A stretch of DNA of 64,000 nucleotides from Kluyvera genomosp. 3 (GCA_002211745.1 CP022114.1:1302001-1366000), one strand, 5' to 3'. Positions 11,271 through 25,200 are shown, numbered from the stretch's first letter. Numbers and translations: made by a program. Notes: generated by a model not told the origin, from the sequence alone.

Positions 11271-12162
11271 ATGACGACCCTGAATCTGGGATATCTGGCA
11301 ACCTTACGCCTGGTGGTACAACGCGGCAGCTTTTCGGCAGCGGCTGACGTGCTGGGTATCTCTCAGCCGGCGGTAAGTCTCCAGGTACGTCAGCTTGAAC
11401 AGTTCTTACAGGCAAGGTTGATTGAGCGTACCGGGCGCGGCGTGAAGGCGACGGCGGCAGGAATGGCGTTGCTGCTGCACGGCGAGCGGATTGAACAGGC
11501 GGTGAATGAAGCCGTGCAGTCGGTAAACGAATGCAGCGAGCAGGTGAGCGGTGAGATTACGTTGGGCACCGGGGCTACGGCGTGCATTCATCTGTTGCCG
11601 CCGATGCTGCAGGAACTGCGTGAGCGTTACCCGCTGCTGACGGTCGGGGTGACCACTGGCAATACGCCGGATATCGTGCGGGCCATAGAAGAGAATCGGC
11701 TCGATTTGGGGCTGGTCACCTTGCCCGCTAGCGGGCGTAGTCTGGAGGTCATGGCGGCTCAACGAGAAGAGTTTGTGCTGATTATTGCCGCGGCGCAACG
11801 GACGCCAACGGCAACGCCTGCCGGGTTGCGGGCGCTACCGCTTATCGCATTCGAGCAAGGAAGCGGCACGCGTAGTCTGATTGACGGCTGGTTCCAACGC
11901 GCAGGCGTAGAAGCCCGGCCGGTGATGCAGCTGGGCAGTATTGAAGCGATAAAGCGCATGGTGGCCGCCGGGCTGGGCTACAGTATTATTCCGCGTATGG
12001 CGGTTGAGGCGCCCGAGATCGTGAAGGGCTGCACGTCAGTTCGCTGGCGCCACTTTTGCACCGCCAACTGGCGGTGGTGATGCGCCAGGATAAGATCCTC
12101 AGCAAAGGGATTGCTGAATTAGTGAAGCTGTTGCAAAGGGCACCCTCGTGCCCTCGGATTAA
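11271..12162 (+). CDS. LysR family transcriptional regulator, frameshifted near the 3' end
   Basis: The N-terminal winged helix carries GSFSAAADVLGISQPAVSLQ as its recognition region (residues about 18-40). A periplasmic-binding-like effector domain follows (LGLVTLPASG, IAFEQGSGTRSL, AAGLGYSIIPRMAVE). One G is missing at 12026-12028 (KGLHVSSLAPLLHRQLAVV). A second probable loss at 12138-12140 would end the protein LLQRGTLVPSD at the TAA 12160-12162. With both, the length is 297 residues, normal for the family. Without the second, the frame would run on to 12268 across the mscS-like gene, which I think is wrong. Divergent from the MFS-GNAT pair and probably its regulator. Confidence 0.85.
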
Positions 12163-13040
12163 TCAACCAGCTGTAGCTGCGGGTGCGCTGGCGCGGTCAC
12201 ATTCTCAACGCGAATATCCATCTGTGGATAAGGCAGATCGATGTGATTGGCATCCAGCGCCTCTTTGATGTTCTCCAGCAGGTCGTAGTAGGTGTTCCAG
12301 TACTCGGCATTGCGTACCCACACTCGCACATAAAAGTTCAGCGATGAGGCGCCCAGCTCGCCGAGGCGGACGGTGACGCCGCGCTGGCGGTCAATTCGCG
12401 AGTCTTTTTCAATCAGCTGATTAATGACGCGCTTCACGTCGGCAATGCGGCTCTGGTAACCCACGCCAATCACCAGGTCGATACGGCGGAACGGGTGACG
12501 GGAGTAGTTGATAATGTTGTCAGCGATAATCTTGCCGTTGGGGATCACCACTTCTTTGCTATCGCCGGTCAGCAGCGTGGTGGAGAAAATGTGCACCTTC
12601 TCTACCGTGCCGGTCATGGCGCCAATCTGTACCACTTCGCCGGCGCGGAAAGGGCGCAGGGAAACCAGCAGCACGCCCGCGGCAAAGTTGGAGAGCGAGC
12701 CCTGAAGCGCCAGACCTACAGCCAGCCCCGCAGCGCCGATGACGGCGATGATCGATGAGGTTTCAATCCCCACGCGGCCCAGCGCGGCCACGACAAAGAA
12801 AGCCAGCGTGATGTAGCGTACCAGCGCGGTGAAAAACTGGACAATGGTGATATCGACTTTACGTTTGAGCAGCAGCTTCTCCAGCCCGCGAGAAAGCAGG
12901 CGTGAGATGGCTTTGCCCACGAACAACAGGATAATAGCGGCAACAACATTCCAGCCAAATTGAATAACCGCATCGCTGTGGCCAGCCATCCATTCAACGG
13001 CATTTTTTATTTTTGGAAATAAGGTAAAACCGGTCATCAC
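12159..13040 (-). CDS. MscS-type small-conductance mechanosensitive channel
   Basis: An intact 293-residue channel, close in size to E. coli MscS (286). Helices TM1-TM2 cover about residues 25-85. The pore helix TM3 is seen as VIGAAGLAVGLALQGSLSNF with the Ala/Gly packing pattern. The beta domain has FRAGEVVQIGAMTGTVEKVHIFST and VVIPNGKIIADNIINYSR. It should open under membrane tension to release solutes after osmotic downshock. Identity to E. coli MscS is only partial, so it is likely a second MscS-family channel rather than the orthologue. Its stop overlaps the end of the convergent LysR gene. Confidence 0.9.
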   Translation of the reverse strand: MMTGFTLFPKIKNAVEWMAGHSDAVIQFGWNVVAAIILLFVGKAISRLLSRGLEKLLLKRKVDITIVQFFTALVRYITLAFFVVAALGRVGIETSSIIAVIGAAGLAVGLALQGSLSNFAAGVLLVSLRPFRAGEVVQIGAMTGTVEKVHIFSTTLLTGDSKEVVIPNGKIIADNIINYSRHPFRRIDLVIGVGYQSRIADVKRVINQLIEKDSRIDRQRGVTVRLGELGASSLNFYVRVWVRNAEYWNTYYDLLENIKEALDANHIDLPYPQMDIRVENVTAPAHPQLQLVD

Positions 13041-13321
13041 AAGCCCTGCTTGTTAAAAATAATGGCGAAAAAATCAAATGAAAATATATAAAATATCTAT
13101 ATATTTGTTTTCATATATCCAAGGTGGATGGGTTAGCGATTATTTGCGCAGTTATTGTCTTTTTTCTGCCCATTTATCAAGACTATAAAAAAACAGCGCG
13201 AATGGTGCGGCGAAGCGAAAAGAAAATTTTGTGTATTCGTGCGGGAAACGTTTTTTTGCCCAATTTACGACAGGATATGGCCTGTCATGCAGATCCCTTA
13301 CCGGATGGTTAAACGAGATGC

Positions 13322-13555
13322 TTAGCCATTCGGTAAGGAATCTTTCGGGGGATTAACGGTCGTCGGTTTGTGCGGGGGAGTCTGTTGAGACAGGCTGCTC
13401 TGCTGGGATTCTTTTTTGTCCTGGTGGTGATGCCACGCACCGATGGAGGAGTAGACGAAGCGTCCGAAGAAGAAGAGGAAACTGATAAGCAGTACGATCC
13501 GGGTCATTCGACTGTTAAATCGGTGTCGTTTTCGTAGGCTGGTAACCTGGCTCAC
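13322..13555 (-). CDS. yfgG: YfgG family small membrane protein (DUF2633)
   Basis: Matches E. coli YfgG over SQ-TS-RKRHRFNSRMTRIV and the single helix LLISFLFFFGRFVYSS, with a longer Pro/Gln/Ser-rich tail (77 residues against 63). A GTG at 13553-13555 is preferred as start: an AAAGGA site lies about 7 bases upstream and homology begins there. A TTG at 13573 would add six residues. One transmembrane segment with a basic N-terminus suggests an inner-membrane protein. It keeps its E. coli position beside yfgF. Function is uncertain. Confidence 0.85.
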   Translation of the reverse strand: MSQVTSLRKRHRFNSRMTRIVLLISFLFFFGRFVYSSIGAWHHHQDKKESQQSSLSQQTPPHKPTTVNPPKDSLPNG

Positions 13556-13573
13556 AAAGGGGTCCTTTAGCAA

Positions 13574-13906
13574 TACCCATAGACGGGCGATGTGTACATT
13601 AAGGCACAGAGTGACGCACGGGTCAATTGAGGGGAATGTAAAAATCCGTCAGATAAAACATTAATTAATGTTATATAAGATATTATACGTATTCACAAAG
13701 ATAAATTAATAATTAGATAAACGGCAAAGAAAACGAAATTATTGTTTTTATGTACGCGGTTTCTTGACTCACATCAAACTTCATTCGTAGCTGATAACTA
13801 AAATTCTCGCTATACCCGCGCATTGCCTTCTTTCGCGGACGTTTAAGCCAGGTTGGATGCCTGTCTGAAAATACCCAGCAGGATTTGGGGTATCTATAGA
13901 GCATCT
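13574..13906. other. AT-rich intergenic region upstream of yfgF
   Basis: No convincing gene. The stretch from about 13640 to 13760 is much richer in A/T than its surroundings (ATTAATTAATG and repeated TAAT/TTATA tracts). It should hold the yfgF and yfgG promoters and could bind H-NS. No terminator or known operator was recognised. Confidence 0.5.
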
Positions 13907-16191
13907 ATGAATTTCTGTAAAATATATAAGCAATATCGCGATTGCTGGTGGGGTCTTCCGCTGATATTGCCACTCCTGATCTTGCCAATAATTAGACTTG
14001 CTAATACGTACACTTATGTGGGCGGCGGCAAGACCTACCTTTATTATCTGCCGATGCCGTTTCTGCTGTGTATGATGCTGTTTTTCGGCTGGAAAGCGTT
14101 GCCTGGGCTGATGGTTGGTATTGGCTGCTATCTCACGCGCGATCTGCATATGGTTGAAGAAATAGGCATCACGCTGCAGTTTCTGATTCCTACGCTGGTG
14201 GCATGGGCGGTTATCAGTACTTCAACAGCGGGCGCAAAATGGTGTCGCATGGCGACACGCGACTCATGGCGCAGCGGTTGTTCTGGCAGATGTTTGTCCC
14301 GGCCACGCTGTTTATGTTGCTGCTCCAATTTACGCTGTATATCGGTATTTACCCGAGCTTCAGCGATGTACAGTGGACCTCGCCGCTCACCCAGCGCAAT
14401 TTGATCAACTACCAGTCGCTGCTGATGGGCTACCTGACTGGCGTGCCGTTGTGTTATTTGCTGATTAGATTAATCCGCAACCCATACTATATTCGCTCCT
14501 TTATTTCGCAGGTACGCCGGGACTTTGAGCCAAAAGTGAAGTGGCCGGAAATGATAGTCTGGAGCGGCTTCTTGCTGGGGACTTTCTCCTTGCTGATGAA
14601 GCCGCTGGACAGCGGCAGCACCATTTTCAGCACCAACTATACAATCTCTTTGCTGCTGCCCATTATGCTGTGGGGATCAATGCGCTTCGGCTACCGCTTT
14701 ATTTCGGTGGTCTGGACGCTGCTGCTGATTGTGGCGATTCACTACCACTATCACTATGTGCCGCACACCACAGGTTACAGCGTACAGCTGGCAATTACCT
14801 CGTCCAGCTTCCTGGTGTTCTCGTTTATCATTGCTTATATGGCCATGCTCTCAAGCCGTCAGCGGGCGATTCACGAGCGGGTGCGACGGATGGCGTTTAT
14901 CGATCCCGTGGTCAATCTGCCCAACATGCGCGCCTTGAATCGGGCAATCGGCAAGGCTCCATGGTCGGTACTGTGTTTCCTGCGTATGCCGGACCTCGAA
15001 GTACTCACGCGGCACTACGGTATTATGCTGCGTATCAACTACAAGCAGAATCTGGCGGAGTACCTGAGCGAGGTGCTGCGTCCTGGTGAAGGGGTGTACC
15101 AGCTGACCGGTAGCGACCTCGCCGTACTGCTGCATACGGAATCCTACAAAGAGCGCATTGAAGATCTCTATGCGCGTCTGAAGATGTTCCGCTATAGCTG
15201 GAACGGCATGCCGTTACAGCCGCAGATTGGCCTCAGCTACTGCTACATTCAATCGCCAGTGTCACACCTTTCGCTGATGCTGGGCGAACTGAATACGGTG
15301 GCCGAGCTGTCGCTGGTGACTGACCGCCCGGAAAACCTCCAGCGGCGCGGCGCGCAGCATTTACAGCAGGAGTTGAAGGACAAAATCGCCATGATGGTCC
15401 GCGTTCAGCAGGCGCTGGAGAACGACCGTTTCCGCCTGATGGCGCAGCCGATCGTCGGCATTCGCGGCGATAATTATCACGAAGTGCTTTTGCGAATGTT
15501 GGGCGATGATGATGATGAGTTGATCTCGCCAACGCTGTTCCTGCCGGTCGCTCACGAATTTGGTATGGCCTCGCGTATCGACCTGTGGGTACTGGAAAAT
15601 ACGCTGCGCTTTATGGCCAGCCGCCGGGCGAGCAACCCGGGTATGCGGCTGGCGCTGAACCTGGCGCCATCAACGGCAAGCGGGCTAGGCTTTTCCAAAC
15701 AGGTCGCGCTATTGCTGGAAGAGTATGGCATCGAAGCCTGGCAGTTGGTCTTTGAAATTACGGAAAGTCATTCATTGGTCAACGTTGAGCAGGCGCGTCG
15801 CACGCTGCGAGAGTTGCAGGAATTAGGCTGTCGGGTGGCGATAGATGATTTTGGTACCGGCTACGCCAGCTACGCCAGGCTTAAGCATATCAGCGCTGAT
15901 ATCCTCAAAATTGACGGCAGCTTTATCCGCAATATTGCTACCAGCAGTATGGATTATCAGATTGTGTCGTCGATTTGCCATCTGGCGCGGATGAAGAAAA
16001 TGCGCGTGGTGGCAGAATATGTGGAGAACGAAGAGATTCGTCAGGCGGCGATTGCGTTGGGTATTGATTACTTGCAGGGTTATAGCATTGGTAGGCCAGC
16101 TCCCCTTGAGGAGCTGGTGGCAGCGGAGTGCAAAAGCAGCGAATCAGGCCGCGACAACTTCGTCGGGCGCACGCTCCTCGGTGATTTTTAA
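13907..16191 (+). CDS. pdeA: Cyclic-di-GMP phosphodiesterase PdeA/YfgF (MASE1-GGDEF-EAL), one frameshift
   Basis: Repaired length is 761 residues (E. coli YfgF 747). About eight hydrophobic helices form an N-terminal MASE1 sensor (residues 1-300), starting [16 protein letters not shown] degenerate GGDEF domain follows ([13 protein letters not shown] lacks the GGDEF signature), then an intact EAL domain ([62 protein letters not shown]). It hydrolyses c-di-GMP at the inner membrane and is linked in E. coli to anaerobic and surface phenotypes. One G is missing at 14204-14206 ([10 protein letters not shown]). Its end overlaps convergent ppx by 48 bases. Confidence 0.93.
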
Positions 16192-17691
16192 CAACCAGCC
16201 GGTAACGCTCTCCCAGTATTCCTGCTCTTTTTCCAAATCGAGCAGCACCAGCGCGTTCTGAGTAAACCAGTCGTGCGGGAAGCAGAGCGTCCAGTGGTTG
16301 GCTTCGGTCGTGAGCTTCAGCGTCGGCGGCGTGGTGGTTGCCTGACGCTGGTTGTTCAGCAGCACGCCCAGGCGTAGCAGCTGGATCATCGGCAGGAACT
16401 GCTTCTTCTTGAACAGGGTAAAGCGCGGCAGTTCGTCGAGCTTGATGGCTTTACGATGGAAGCGTACCAACGTCGCCATCAGGTACTGTTGCTCCTGATT
16501 GAACCCCGGTAGATCGCTGTTTTGCAGAATGTAGGCGGAGTGGCGATGCATACCGCTGTGATTAATATTCAGCCCCACTTCGTGCAGCATCGATGCCCAT
16601 TTCAGCAGCGCGTTCAGCTGCGGATTCCCCAGCTTCGGGTTTTGCTCCAGCCACTGATCGTACATTTGCATGGTGGTTTCGAGTACGCGCTGGGCCTGCT
16701 CGCGGTCGATATTGTACTGGTTTGCCAGGCTTTGCGCGGTGCGGCTACGCACGTCCTGATGGCGGAAGCGGCCTTCCATCTCATACAGCACGCCTTCACG
16801 CAGCGCGCCGTCAGATAGACGAAGTTCTTTAATGGCCAGCGCGTCGAACACCCCACAAAGAATCGCCAGCCCCGGCACAAACACGCCTTTACGTTCTTCG
16901 GAAAGTCCCGGCAGGCTCAGGCTGCTGAAGTTCTTATACTTCAGCACTTCTTCCACCAGCTTCTCCAGGCGCTCAGGGGTGATGAAACCGTCTTTTTCGC
17001 CCATTTCGAGCAGCACTTCATGCGCGGCCTTAATGGTGCCGGAAGCGCCCATCGCCACGTTCCAGCCCTGGATGCGGAACTGCCACGCCAGCGTTTCCAG
17101 CTTTTGCACTGCCGCCATACGGGCGCGCTGGAAGTTCTCGCGGTTGATGGTGCCCGCCAGGAAGAACTGCTGGCCGAAACTCACGCACCCCATACGACGG
17201 CTTTCCACCAGCTTGGGTTCGAAATCTTCGCCAATCACCAGCTCCGTTGAGCCGCCGCCGATGTCGATGACCAGCTTGCGGCCTTTCTCCGGCTGTGTGT
17301 GCTCTACGCCCATGAAAATCAAACGGGCTTCTTCATTCCCGGAGATGATTTCAATCGGGTAGGGGATCACTTTTTCCGCGCGCTTGAGAAACTCGGTCGC
17401 GTTGGCGGCCTGACGTAACGAGTGCGTGCCCACGATACAGACGCTGGAAGGGGAGAAGCCCTGTAGTCGCTCGGCAAACAGCGACAGGCAGCTTAACCCG
17501 CGTTCCATGGCCTCTTCGCTCAGCATGTTGTTCTCATCCAGACCGTCAGCCAGATGAACGCGCTGTTTCAGGCGGCCGATGATCTGCATTGCTCCGTCGA
17601 CGACGCGCGCAATGACCATGTGAAAACTGTTCGAACCAAGATCAACCGCCGCAAATTCCTGCGGCCGGGGTGCTTTGCTTTTTATTGGCAT
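16144..17691 (-). CDS. ppx: Exopolyphosphatase
   Basis: An intact 515-residue enzyme (E. coli 513) that removes terminal phosphates from long-chain polyphosphate. The ASKHA-fold phosphate loops are visible: [18 protein letters not shown] at the N-terminus and [16 protein letters not shown] about 120 residues later. The C-terminal HD-like helical domain begins after residue 300 ([20 protein letters not shown]). It begins 3 bases after the ppk stop, forming the ppk-ppx operon of opposing synthesis and degradation. Its last 48 bases overlap the end of yfgF on the other strand. Confidence 0.97.
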   Translation of the reverse strand: MPIKSKAPRPQEFAAVDLGSNSFHMVIARVVDGAMQIIGRLKQRVHLADGLDENNMLSEEAMERGLSCLSLFAERLQGFSPSSVCIVGTHSLRQAANATEFLKRAEKVIPYPIEIISGNEEARLIFMGVEHTQPEKGRKLVIDIGGGSTELVIGEDFEPKLVESRRMGCVSFGQQFFLAGTINRENFQRARMAAVQKLETLAWQFRIQGWNVAMGASGTIKAAHEVLLEMGEKDGFITPERLEKLVEEVLKYKNFSSLSLPGLSEERKGVFVPGLAILCGVFDALAIKELRLSDGALREGVLYEMEGRFRHQDVRSRTAQSLANQYNIDREQAQRVLETTMQMYDQWLEQNPKLGNPQLNALLKWASMLHEVGLNINHSGMHRHSAYILQNSDLPGFNQEQQYLMATLVRFHRKAIKLDELPRFTLFKKKQFLPMIQLLRLGVLLNNQRQATTTPPTLKLTTEANHWTLCFPHDWFTQNALVLLDLEKEQEYWESVTGWLLKITEERAPDEVVAA

Positions 17692-17694
17692 AGG

Positions 17695-19753
17695 TTAGTC
17701 AGGTTGTTCAAGTGATTTGATGTAATCGTAAATCGCCTGCTGCGAGCGGACCTTACGGCGGTTGCCGCGCGGAACATAGCGATTACTCAGTTCTTTATCA
17801 ATAAAGCGGGCTTTCACCGTGTCGCTAAACAGAATATCGATAATATCGAGGATCCGTTGTTTGAGACGCGGATCGAGCAGCGGCGTCGCCACTTCAATAC
17901 GGTAATCAATATTACGGGTCATCCAGTCAGCAGAGGAGAGATAAACGCGTTTATCGCCGCCGTTCTCAAAAATATAGATCCTGTCGTGCTCAAGGAAACG
18001 ATCAACGATGCTGATCACACGAATATTTTCGCTGATCCCCTCTAATTCAGGAATCAAAGAACACATGCCGCGAATCAGCAGATTGACCTGTACGCCCGAA
18101 CTGGAGGCCGCATACAGGCGATCGACCAGGCCTTTATCCACCAGGTTGTTGAGCTTGAGGGTGATCCCGGCTGCGATACCGTTCTGAGCGTTGGCGATCT
18201 CGCGGTCGATCATTTCGTACAACAGGCGGCGCGAGTTCTGCGGGATACCAGCAGATAGTCGAAGCTCACCGGACGATAGGGGTTCTCAATAAAGTTAAAT
18301 ACCCGGCGCACTTCGTTGGTGATACGCGCGTCGGCGGTCAGCAGCGAGTAGTCGGTGTAAATACGCGCGGTTTTCTCGTTAAAGTTACCGGTGCCGATAT
18401 GGGCGTAACGCACCACATCATCGCCTTCTTTACGCGAGATGAGGAACAGTTTGGCGTGAATTTTCAGCCCCGGCGCGGAGAAGATGACATGAACGCCCGC
18501 TTCGGTGAGCCGCTTCGCCCAGTGGATGTTGGCCTCTTCGTCGAAGCGCGCCTGTAGCTCGACCACCACCGTCACTTTCTTACCGTTGTGCGCGGCGTGA
18601 ATCATCGCATCGATGATGCGCGAATCTTTCGCCACGCGATAGATGTTGATTTTGATCGCCAGCACGCTCGGGTCGAAGGAGGCTTGACGCAGCAGTTCGA
18701 GCACGTGTTCAAACGTGTGGTACGGATAATAGAGCAGCACATCGCGCTCGCGAATGGCGTCAAAGCCGTTGCGGAACTTATCGAACCACAGGTGACGCAG
18801 GCGCGGCAGTGGTTTGTTGACCAGGTTGGCCTTACCGACGTTCGGGAAGCCGATAAAGTCCTTAAAGTTGTGGTAGCGGCCGCCCGGCACGATTGAGTCG
18901 TAGCGGGAGATGGTCAGCTTTTTGCGCAGCATTTCGACCATCGCATCCGGCATGTCGCGCTGATAAACAAAGCGCACCGGTTCGGCGGTGAGGCGCTGCT
19001 TGAGGCTGGAGGACATCAGCTCCATCAGGCTCGATTCCATTTCGTGCACCAGATCGTACTCGGCATCACGGGTCATTTTCATCGAGTAGGCGTTGAGAGC
19101 ATCGTAGTCGAAGAAGCCTTTGAAGATGTCGTCAAGGCAATAGCGCAGGATGTTATCCAGCAGAATCATTGGTTTGCGGCGACGTGGCGTCTCCGGCGGC
19201 AGATTAACGAAGCGCGGAACCTTATCAGAAGGAATTTCCAGCAGCGCGTAGTTGATCTCTTCGCCACGGATAATTTCCACCGCCAGATAGGTGTAATCGT
19301 CTTTCAGGAACTGCACCAGGTCGGTTTCGCGGTTCAGCAGAATCGGCGTGATGTGCTGGCGCAGGTGCTGCTTAAAGTAGTGACGCAGCCAGCCCTGTTG
19401 GTTGACGGACAGCTGGCGTTCGTTAATCAGGAAGATCTGGTTTCGCGCCATCTCCAGCAGCAGTTCGTTGTACAGTCCATCGAACTCCTGGTCGGCTTTC
19501 AGCACCCGGGCCTGGATTTTACTCAGCAGGTGGCGGGAATGTGTGGTCACGCCCTGTTCTTCGCTGATGATGATGCGACGCTTCAGTTCCGCAAAGCGGA
19601 CCTTATAAAATTCGTCGAGGTTGTTGGAGTAGATCCCAGAAAACGCATGCGCTCAATCAGCGGGTTGCTTTTATCTGCCGCTTCCTGAAGGACGCGCTCG
19701 TTGAAGGACAACCAGCTCAGTTCTTTTTCGATGTACAGTTTTTCCTGACCCAT
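17695..19753 (-). CDS. ppk: Polyphosphate kinase, two frameshifts
   Basis: Makes polyphosphate reversibly from ATP at the membrane. Repaired length is 686 residues (E. coli 688), starting [20 protein letters not shown]. The PLD-like fold has the phosphorylated histidine in [13 protein letters not shown] and a second catalytic region [15 protein letters not shown]. One base is missing at 19635-19637 ([14 protein letters not shown]) and one at 18242-18244 ([19 protein letters not shown]). These split the gene into three frames that otherwise join exactly. First gene of ppk-ppx. Confidence 0.96.
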
Positions 19754-19958
19754 TACTACTCACACTCCGGTTAATTCACGGGACGCGGCAAAGTCGTCTC
19801 ACTGTTTATATTGCTAGCTTTGCCGGGTTATGTCCAACTGTGTCATCTTAGTATGACAGTTATCCGGTTTTGCTTAAGAAATTATTCGCTATCCGTTTTG
19901 ATATGTAAGCTTTTTTTAGCCTTTCTTCGTACCTGTGGTACGGATAAAAAGGCATAAA

Positions 19959-19983
19959 AAAGAGGGCCATAAAGGCCCCCCTC
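19959..19983 (-). terminator. purMN operon terminator
   Basis: Read on the minus strand: GAGGGGGGCC, loop TTTAT, GGCCCTC and a six-T tract, about 25 bases past the purN stop. Confidence 0.85.
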
Positions 19984-20007
19984 ATTATTGTGCGTATCGA
20001 CGTGATA

Positions 20008-20649
20008 TCACTCTTCCGCCGCGTAGCCCGCGGGCGGCAGCTGTACGCCATCAAGCCAGGCGTGATTATCCTGCATCTTCAGGCGGCCATCGAGGAACCA
20101 GCCCACCACCAGCGGGTAGATAGCATGTTCCTGAACCTGCACGCGTGAAGTGATTTCCGCTTCGTCATCACCGTCAAAAACCGGTACCTTGGCCTGCAAT
20201 ATGACCGGCCCACCGTCCAGCTCTTCGGTCACGAAGTGCACGGAAGTGCCGTGTTCCGCATCGCCGTTATCCAGCGCCTGACGATGGGTATTCAGGCCGG
20301 GATATTTTGGCAGCAGGGAAGGGTGGATGTTGAGCAGTTTGCCCCGATAGTGCTGTACGAATTCAGCGCTCAGGATGCGCATGTATCCCGCCAGCACCAC
20401 GACATCCGGCGCGTAGGCGTCAATCTCGTGCATCAGCTCGCGGTCGAACGCCTCGCGGCTGGCGAACTGGCTGGCAGACAGGGCATGCTGAGGAATACCT
20501 GCAGAGCGGGCGCGCTCAAGGCCGAAGGCATCGGCCTTATTGCTGAATACTGCCCGGATGGTGCCATGAATCCTTTTCTGCTCACAGGCATCAATGATGG
20601 CCTGTAAGTTGCTGCCGTTGCCGGAAATCAGCACCACGATATTTTTCAT
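20008..20649 (-). CDS. purN: Phosphoribosylglycinamide formyltransferase (GAR transformylase)
   Basis: An intact 213-residue enzyme (E. coli 212) that formylates GAR using 10-formyl-THF, step 3 of IMP synthesis. Visible motifs are IVVLISGNGSNLQAIID (GAR phosphate loop), VVLAGYMRIL, the catalytic NIHPSLLPKYPGLNTHRQAL with its Asn/His, and GTSVHFVTEELDGGPVI. The start is immediately next to the purM stop, with no spacer, which indicates translational coupling in the purMN operon. Confidence 0.97.
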   Translation of the reverse strand: MKNIVVLISGNGSNLQAIIDACEQKRIHGTIRAVFSNKADAFGLERARSAGIPQHALSASQFASREAFDRELMHEIDAYAPDVVVLAGYMRILSAEFVQHYRGKLLNIHPSLLPKYPGLNTHRQALDNGDAEHGTSVHFVTEELDGGPVILQAKVPVFDGDDEAEITSRVQVQEHAIYPLVVGWFLDGRLKMQDNHAWLDGVQLPPAGYAAEE

Positions 20650-21807
<1,158 letters not shown>

Positions 21808-21974
21808 TCATTAAATTGGTCAAATATGATACTGCTCACGAAAATGAAACCGGGTACACCCTTGTCCTTGCATCCTCTCTGATGAATCCACATCATAGTA
21901 ATGAAACCGGTTTCTGTTTTTGTTGCATAGCGCCCGGTAAGCGATCTGAAAATGGCCAGAAGGGATTGAATGGA

Positions 21975-22863
21975 ATGAAAATTGCTGCCTTTGATATTGG
22001 GGGTACGGCGTTAAAAATGGGGTGGTCGCCGACAGCGGCGAGCTGCTGGAAAAGGGAAAACAGCCTATCACTGACAGCGATGGCGAGCAGATTCTCGCGG
22101 CGATAGCAGGCTGGATCACCGCCCATCCCGAATGTGAAGGCGTCGCCATCAGCGCGCCTGGCTACGTTAACCCGCATACCGGCTATATCGAAATGGGCGG
22201 TGCGATTCGCCGCTTCGACAACTTTGCCATTAAAGACTGGCTGGAGGCGCGCTGCGGGCTGCCCGTCGCTATCGAAAATGACGCCAACTGTGTGTTATTG
22301 GCCGAGCGTTGGCAGGGCAAAGGGGCCGAACTGTCCGATTTTCTGGTGCTGACCATCGGTACCGGCATCGGCGGCGCCATTTTCTGCAACAATCAGCTGG
22401 TGCACGGCGCGCGTTTTCGCGCTGGCGAATTCGGTTATATGCAAACTTCACGCCCGGTTCTCGCGACGTACGCCGCTACTCCATGAACGAAAACTGTACC
22501 CTGCGCGTACTTCGCTATCGCTATGCGCAGCATCTTGGCAAAACGCTGGAAGAGGCCACCGGCGAGGAAATTTTCGACCGCTTCGACGCGGGCGATGTCG
22601 TCTGCCAGCGCCTGGTCGCCGAATTTTTCAACGGCCTGGGCACTGGCCTCTATAACCTGGTGAACCTGTTCGACCCGCAGACGATTCTCATCGGCGGCGG
22701 CATTGTTGAACGTCCCGGTTTCCTGGCGCTGATGCGCGAGCACCTTGCCTGGTTTGGCATTGCCGACTACATCGATACCGTCAGCCACGGCAACGACGCC
22801 GGGCTTATTGGCGCGGTTTACCATTTCAATCAGCACTATTCGCAGCGACAACTTACTGATTAA
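21975..22863 (+). CDS. ROK family sugar kinase (beta-glucoside kinase-like), two frameshifts
   Basis: The N-terminal ATP loop MKIAAFDIGGTALKMG is followed by ISAPGYVNPHTGYI, the ENDANCVLLAE active-site Asp motif, TIGTGIGGAIF and the C-terminal ILIGGGIVERPG. It lacks the usual Cys-rich zinc motif of many ROK kinases; the region around HGARFRAGEFGYM holds Glu and Gly instead. Bases are missing at 22019-22022 and near 22455; repair gives 296 residues. The length and the GH1 partner 12 bases downstream fit BglK-type kinases, which phosphorylate cellobiose or other beta-glucosides on the non-reducing end. Substrate remains inferred from the neighbour. Confidence 0.85.
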
Positions 22864-22875
22864 CGAGGGAAAGAT

Positions 22876-24305
<1,430 letters not shown>

Positions 24306-24440
24306 CTCGCTGAATAGATAAAATAAAACCCCGCTCGTCGGGTTTATTTTTATCCTGTCTTATACTGACAGATGCGCCATTCGCCGCTTTGCTTGATCCT
24401 GGTCAATCATCATAGGTATGGCGCAGCCGAAAAAAAGCGG

Positions 24441-24446
24441 TATAAT
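24441..24446 (+). promoter_or_regulatory. upp promoter -10 element
   Basis: TATAAT lies 45 bases before the upp ATG. No clear -35 hexamer is visible 17 bases upstream. Confidence 0.5.
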
Positions 24447-24490
24447 CCCGCGATTTTTTTTGTGGCTGCCCCATCTAAAGGAGAAAGAGA

Positions 24491-25117
24491 ATGAAGATTG
24501 TGGAAGTTAAACACCCACTCGTCAAACACAAGCTGGGCCTGATGCGTGAGAACGACATTAGCACCAAACGCTTCCGTGAACTCGCCTCCGAAGTCGGTAG
24601 CCTGCTGACTTATGAAGCCACTGCCGGTCTGGAAACGGAAAAAGTGACTATCGAAGGCTGGAACGGCCCGGTAGAAATCGACCAGATCAAAGGTAAGAAA
24701 ATTACCGTCGTGCCAATCCTGCGTGCAGGCTTGGGGATGATGGATGGCGTACTGGAAAACGTCCCAAGCGCGCGTATCAGCGTGGTGGGTATGTACCGTG
24801 ACGAAGAGACGCTGGAGCCGGTACCGTACTTCCAGAAGCTGGTTTCCAACATTGATGAGCGTATGGCGCTGATCGTTGACCCGATGCTCGCGACCGGCGG
24901 CTCCGTTATCGCCACTATCGACCTGCTGAAAAAAGCGGGCTGCTCCAGCATTAAGGTGCTGGTGCTGGTTGCTGCGCCGGAAGGTATCGCGGCGCTGGAG
25001 AAAGCGCATCCGGACATCGAGCTGTACACCGCATCGATCGACCAGGGGCTGAATGAGCAGGGATACATCATCCCGGGCCTCGGCGATGCCGGCGATAAGA
25101 TTTTTGGTACCAAGTAA
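24491..25117 (+). CDS. upp: Uracil phosphoribosyltransferase
   Basis: An intact 208-residue enzyme, as in E. coli. It converts uracil and PRPP to UMP in pyrimidine salvage. The PRPP loop is [20 protein letters not shown] and the uracil-binding C-terminus is [26 protein letters not shown] provides a strong ribosome site. uraA follows 83 bases on after a terminator-like hairpin, the standard salvage operon. Confidence 0.97.
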   Translation: MKIVEVKHPLVKHKLGLMRENDISTKRFRELASEVGSLLTYEATAGLETEKVTIEGWNGPVEIDQIKGKKITVVPILRAGLGMMDGVLENVPSARISVVGMYRDEETLEPVPYFQKLVSNIDERMALIVDPMLATGGSVIATIDLLKKAGCSSIKVLVLVAAPEGIAALEKAHPDIELYTASIDQGLNEQGYIIPGLGDAGDKIFGTK

Positions 25118-25132
25118 ACGAAAAAATAAAAA

Positions 25133-25161
25133 GAGCCGACTTTGATAGTCGGCTTTTTTTT
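25133..25161 (+). terminator. Hairpin terminator between upp and uraA
   Basis: AGCCGAC, loop TTTGATA, GTCGGCT and eight T. It should cut most upp transcripts and lower uraA expression relative to upp. Confidence 0.8.
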
Positions 25162-25200
25162 GAATAAAAAACCCAGACTAATAACACAGAGGAAAACACA

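Noticed and set aside
12030-12268. Extension of the LysR protein to 12268
   Set aside because: It would run antisense through the mscS-like C-terminus; a second missing G at 12138-12140 gives the normal 297-residue length.
13124-13312. 62-residue plus-strand frame with a hydrophobic start
   Set aside because: No ribosome site, no family match and a low-complexity basic tail; more likely part of the mscS-yfgG spacer.
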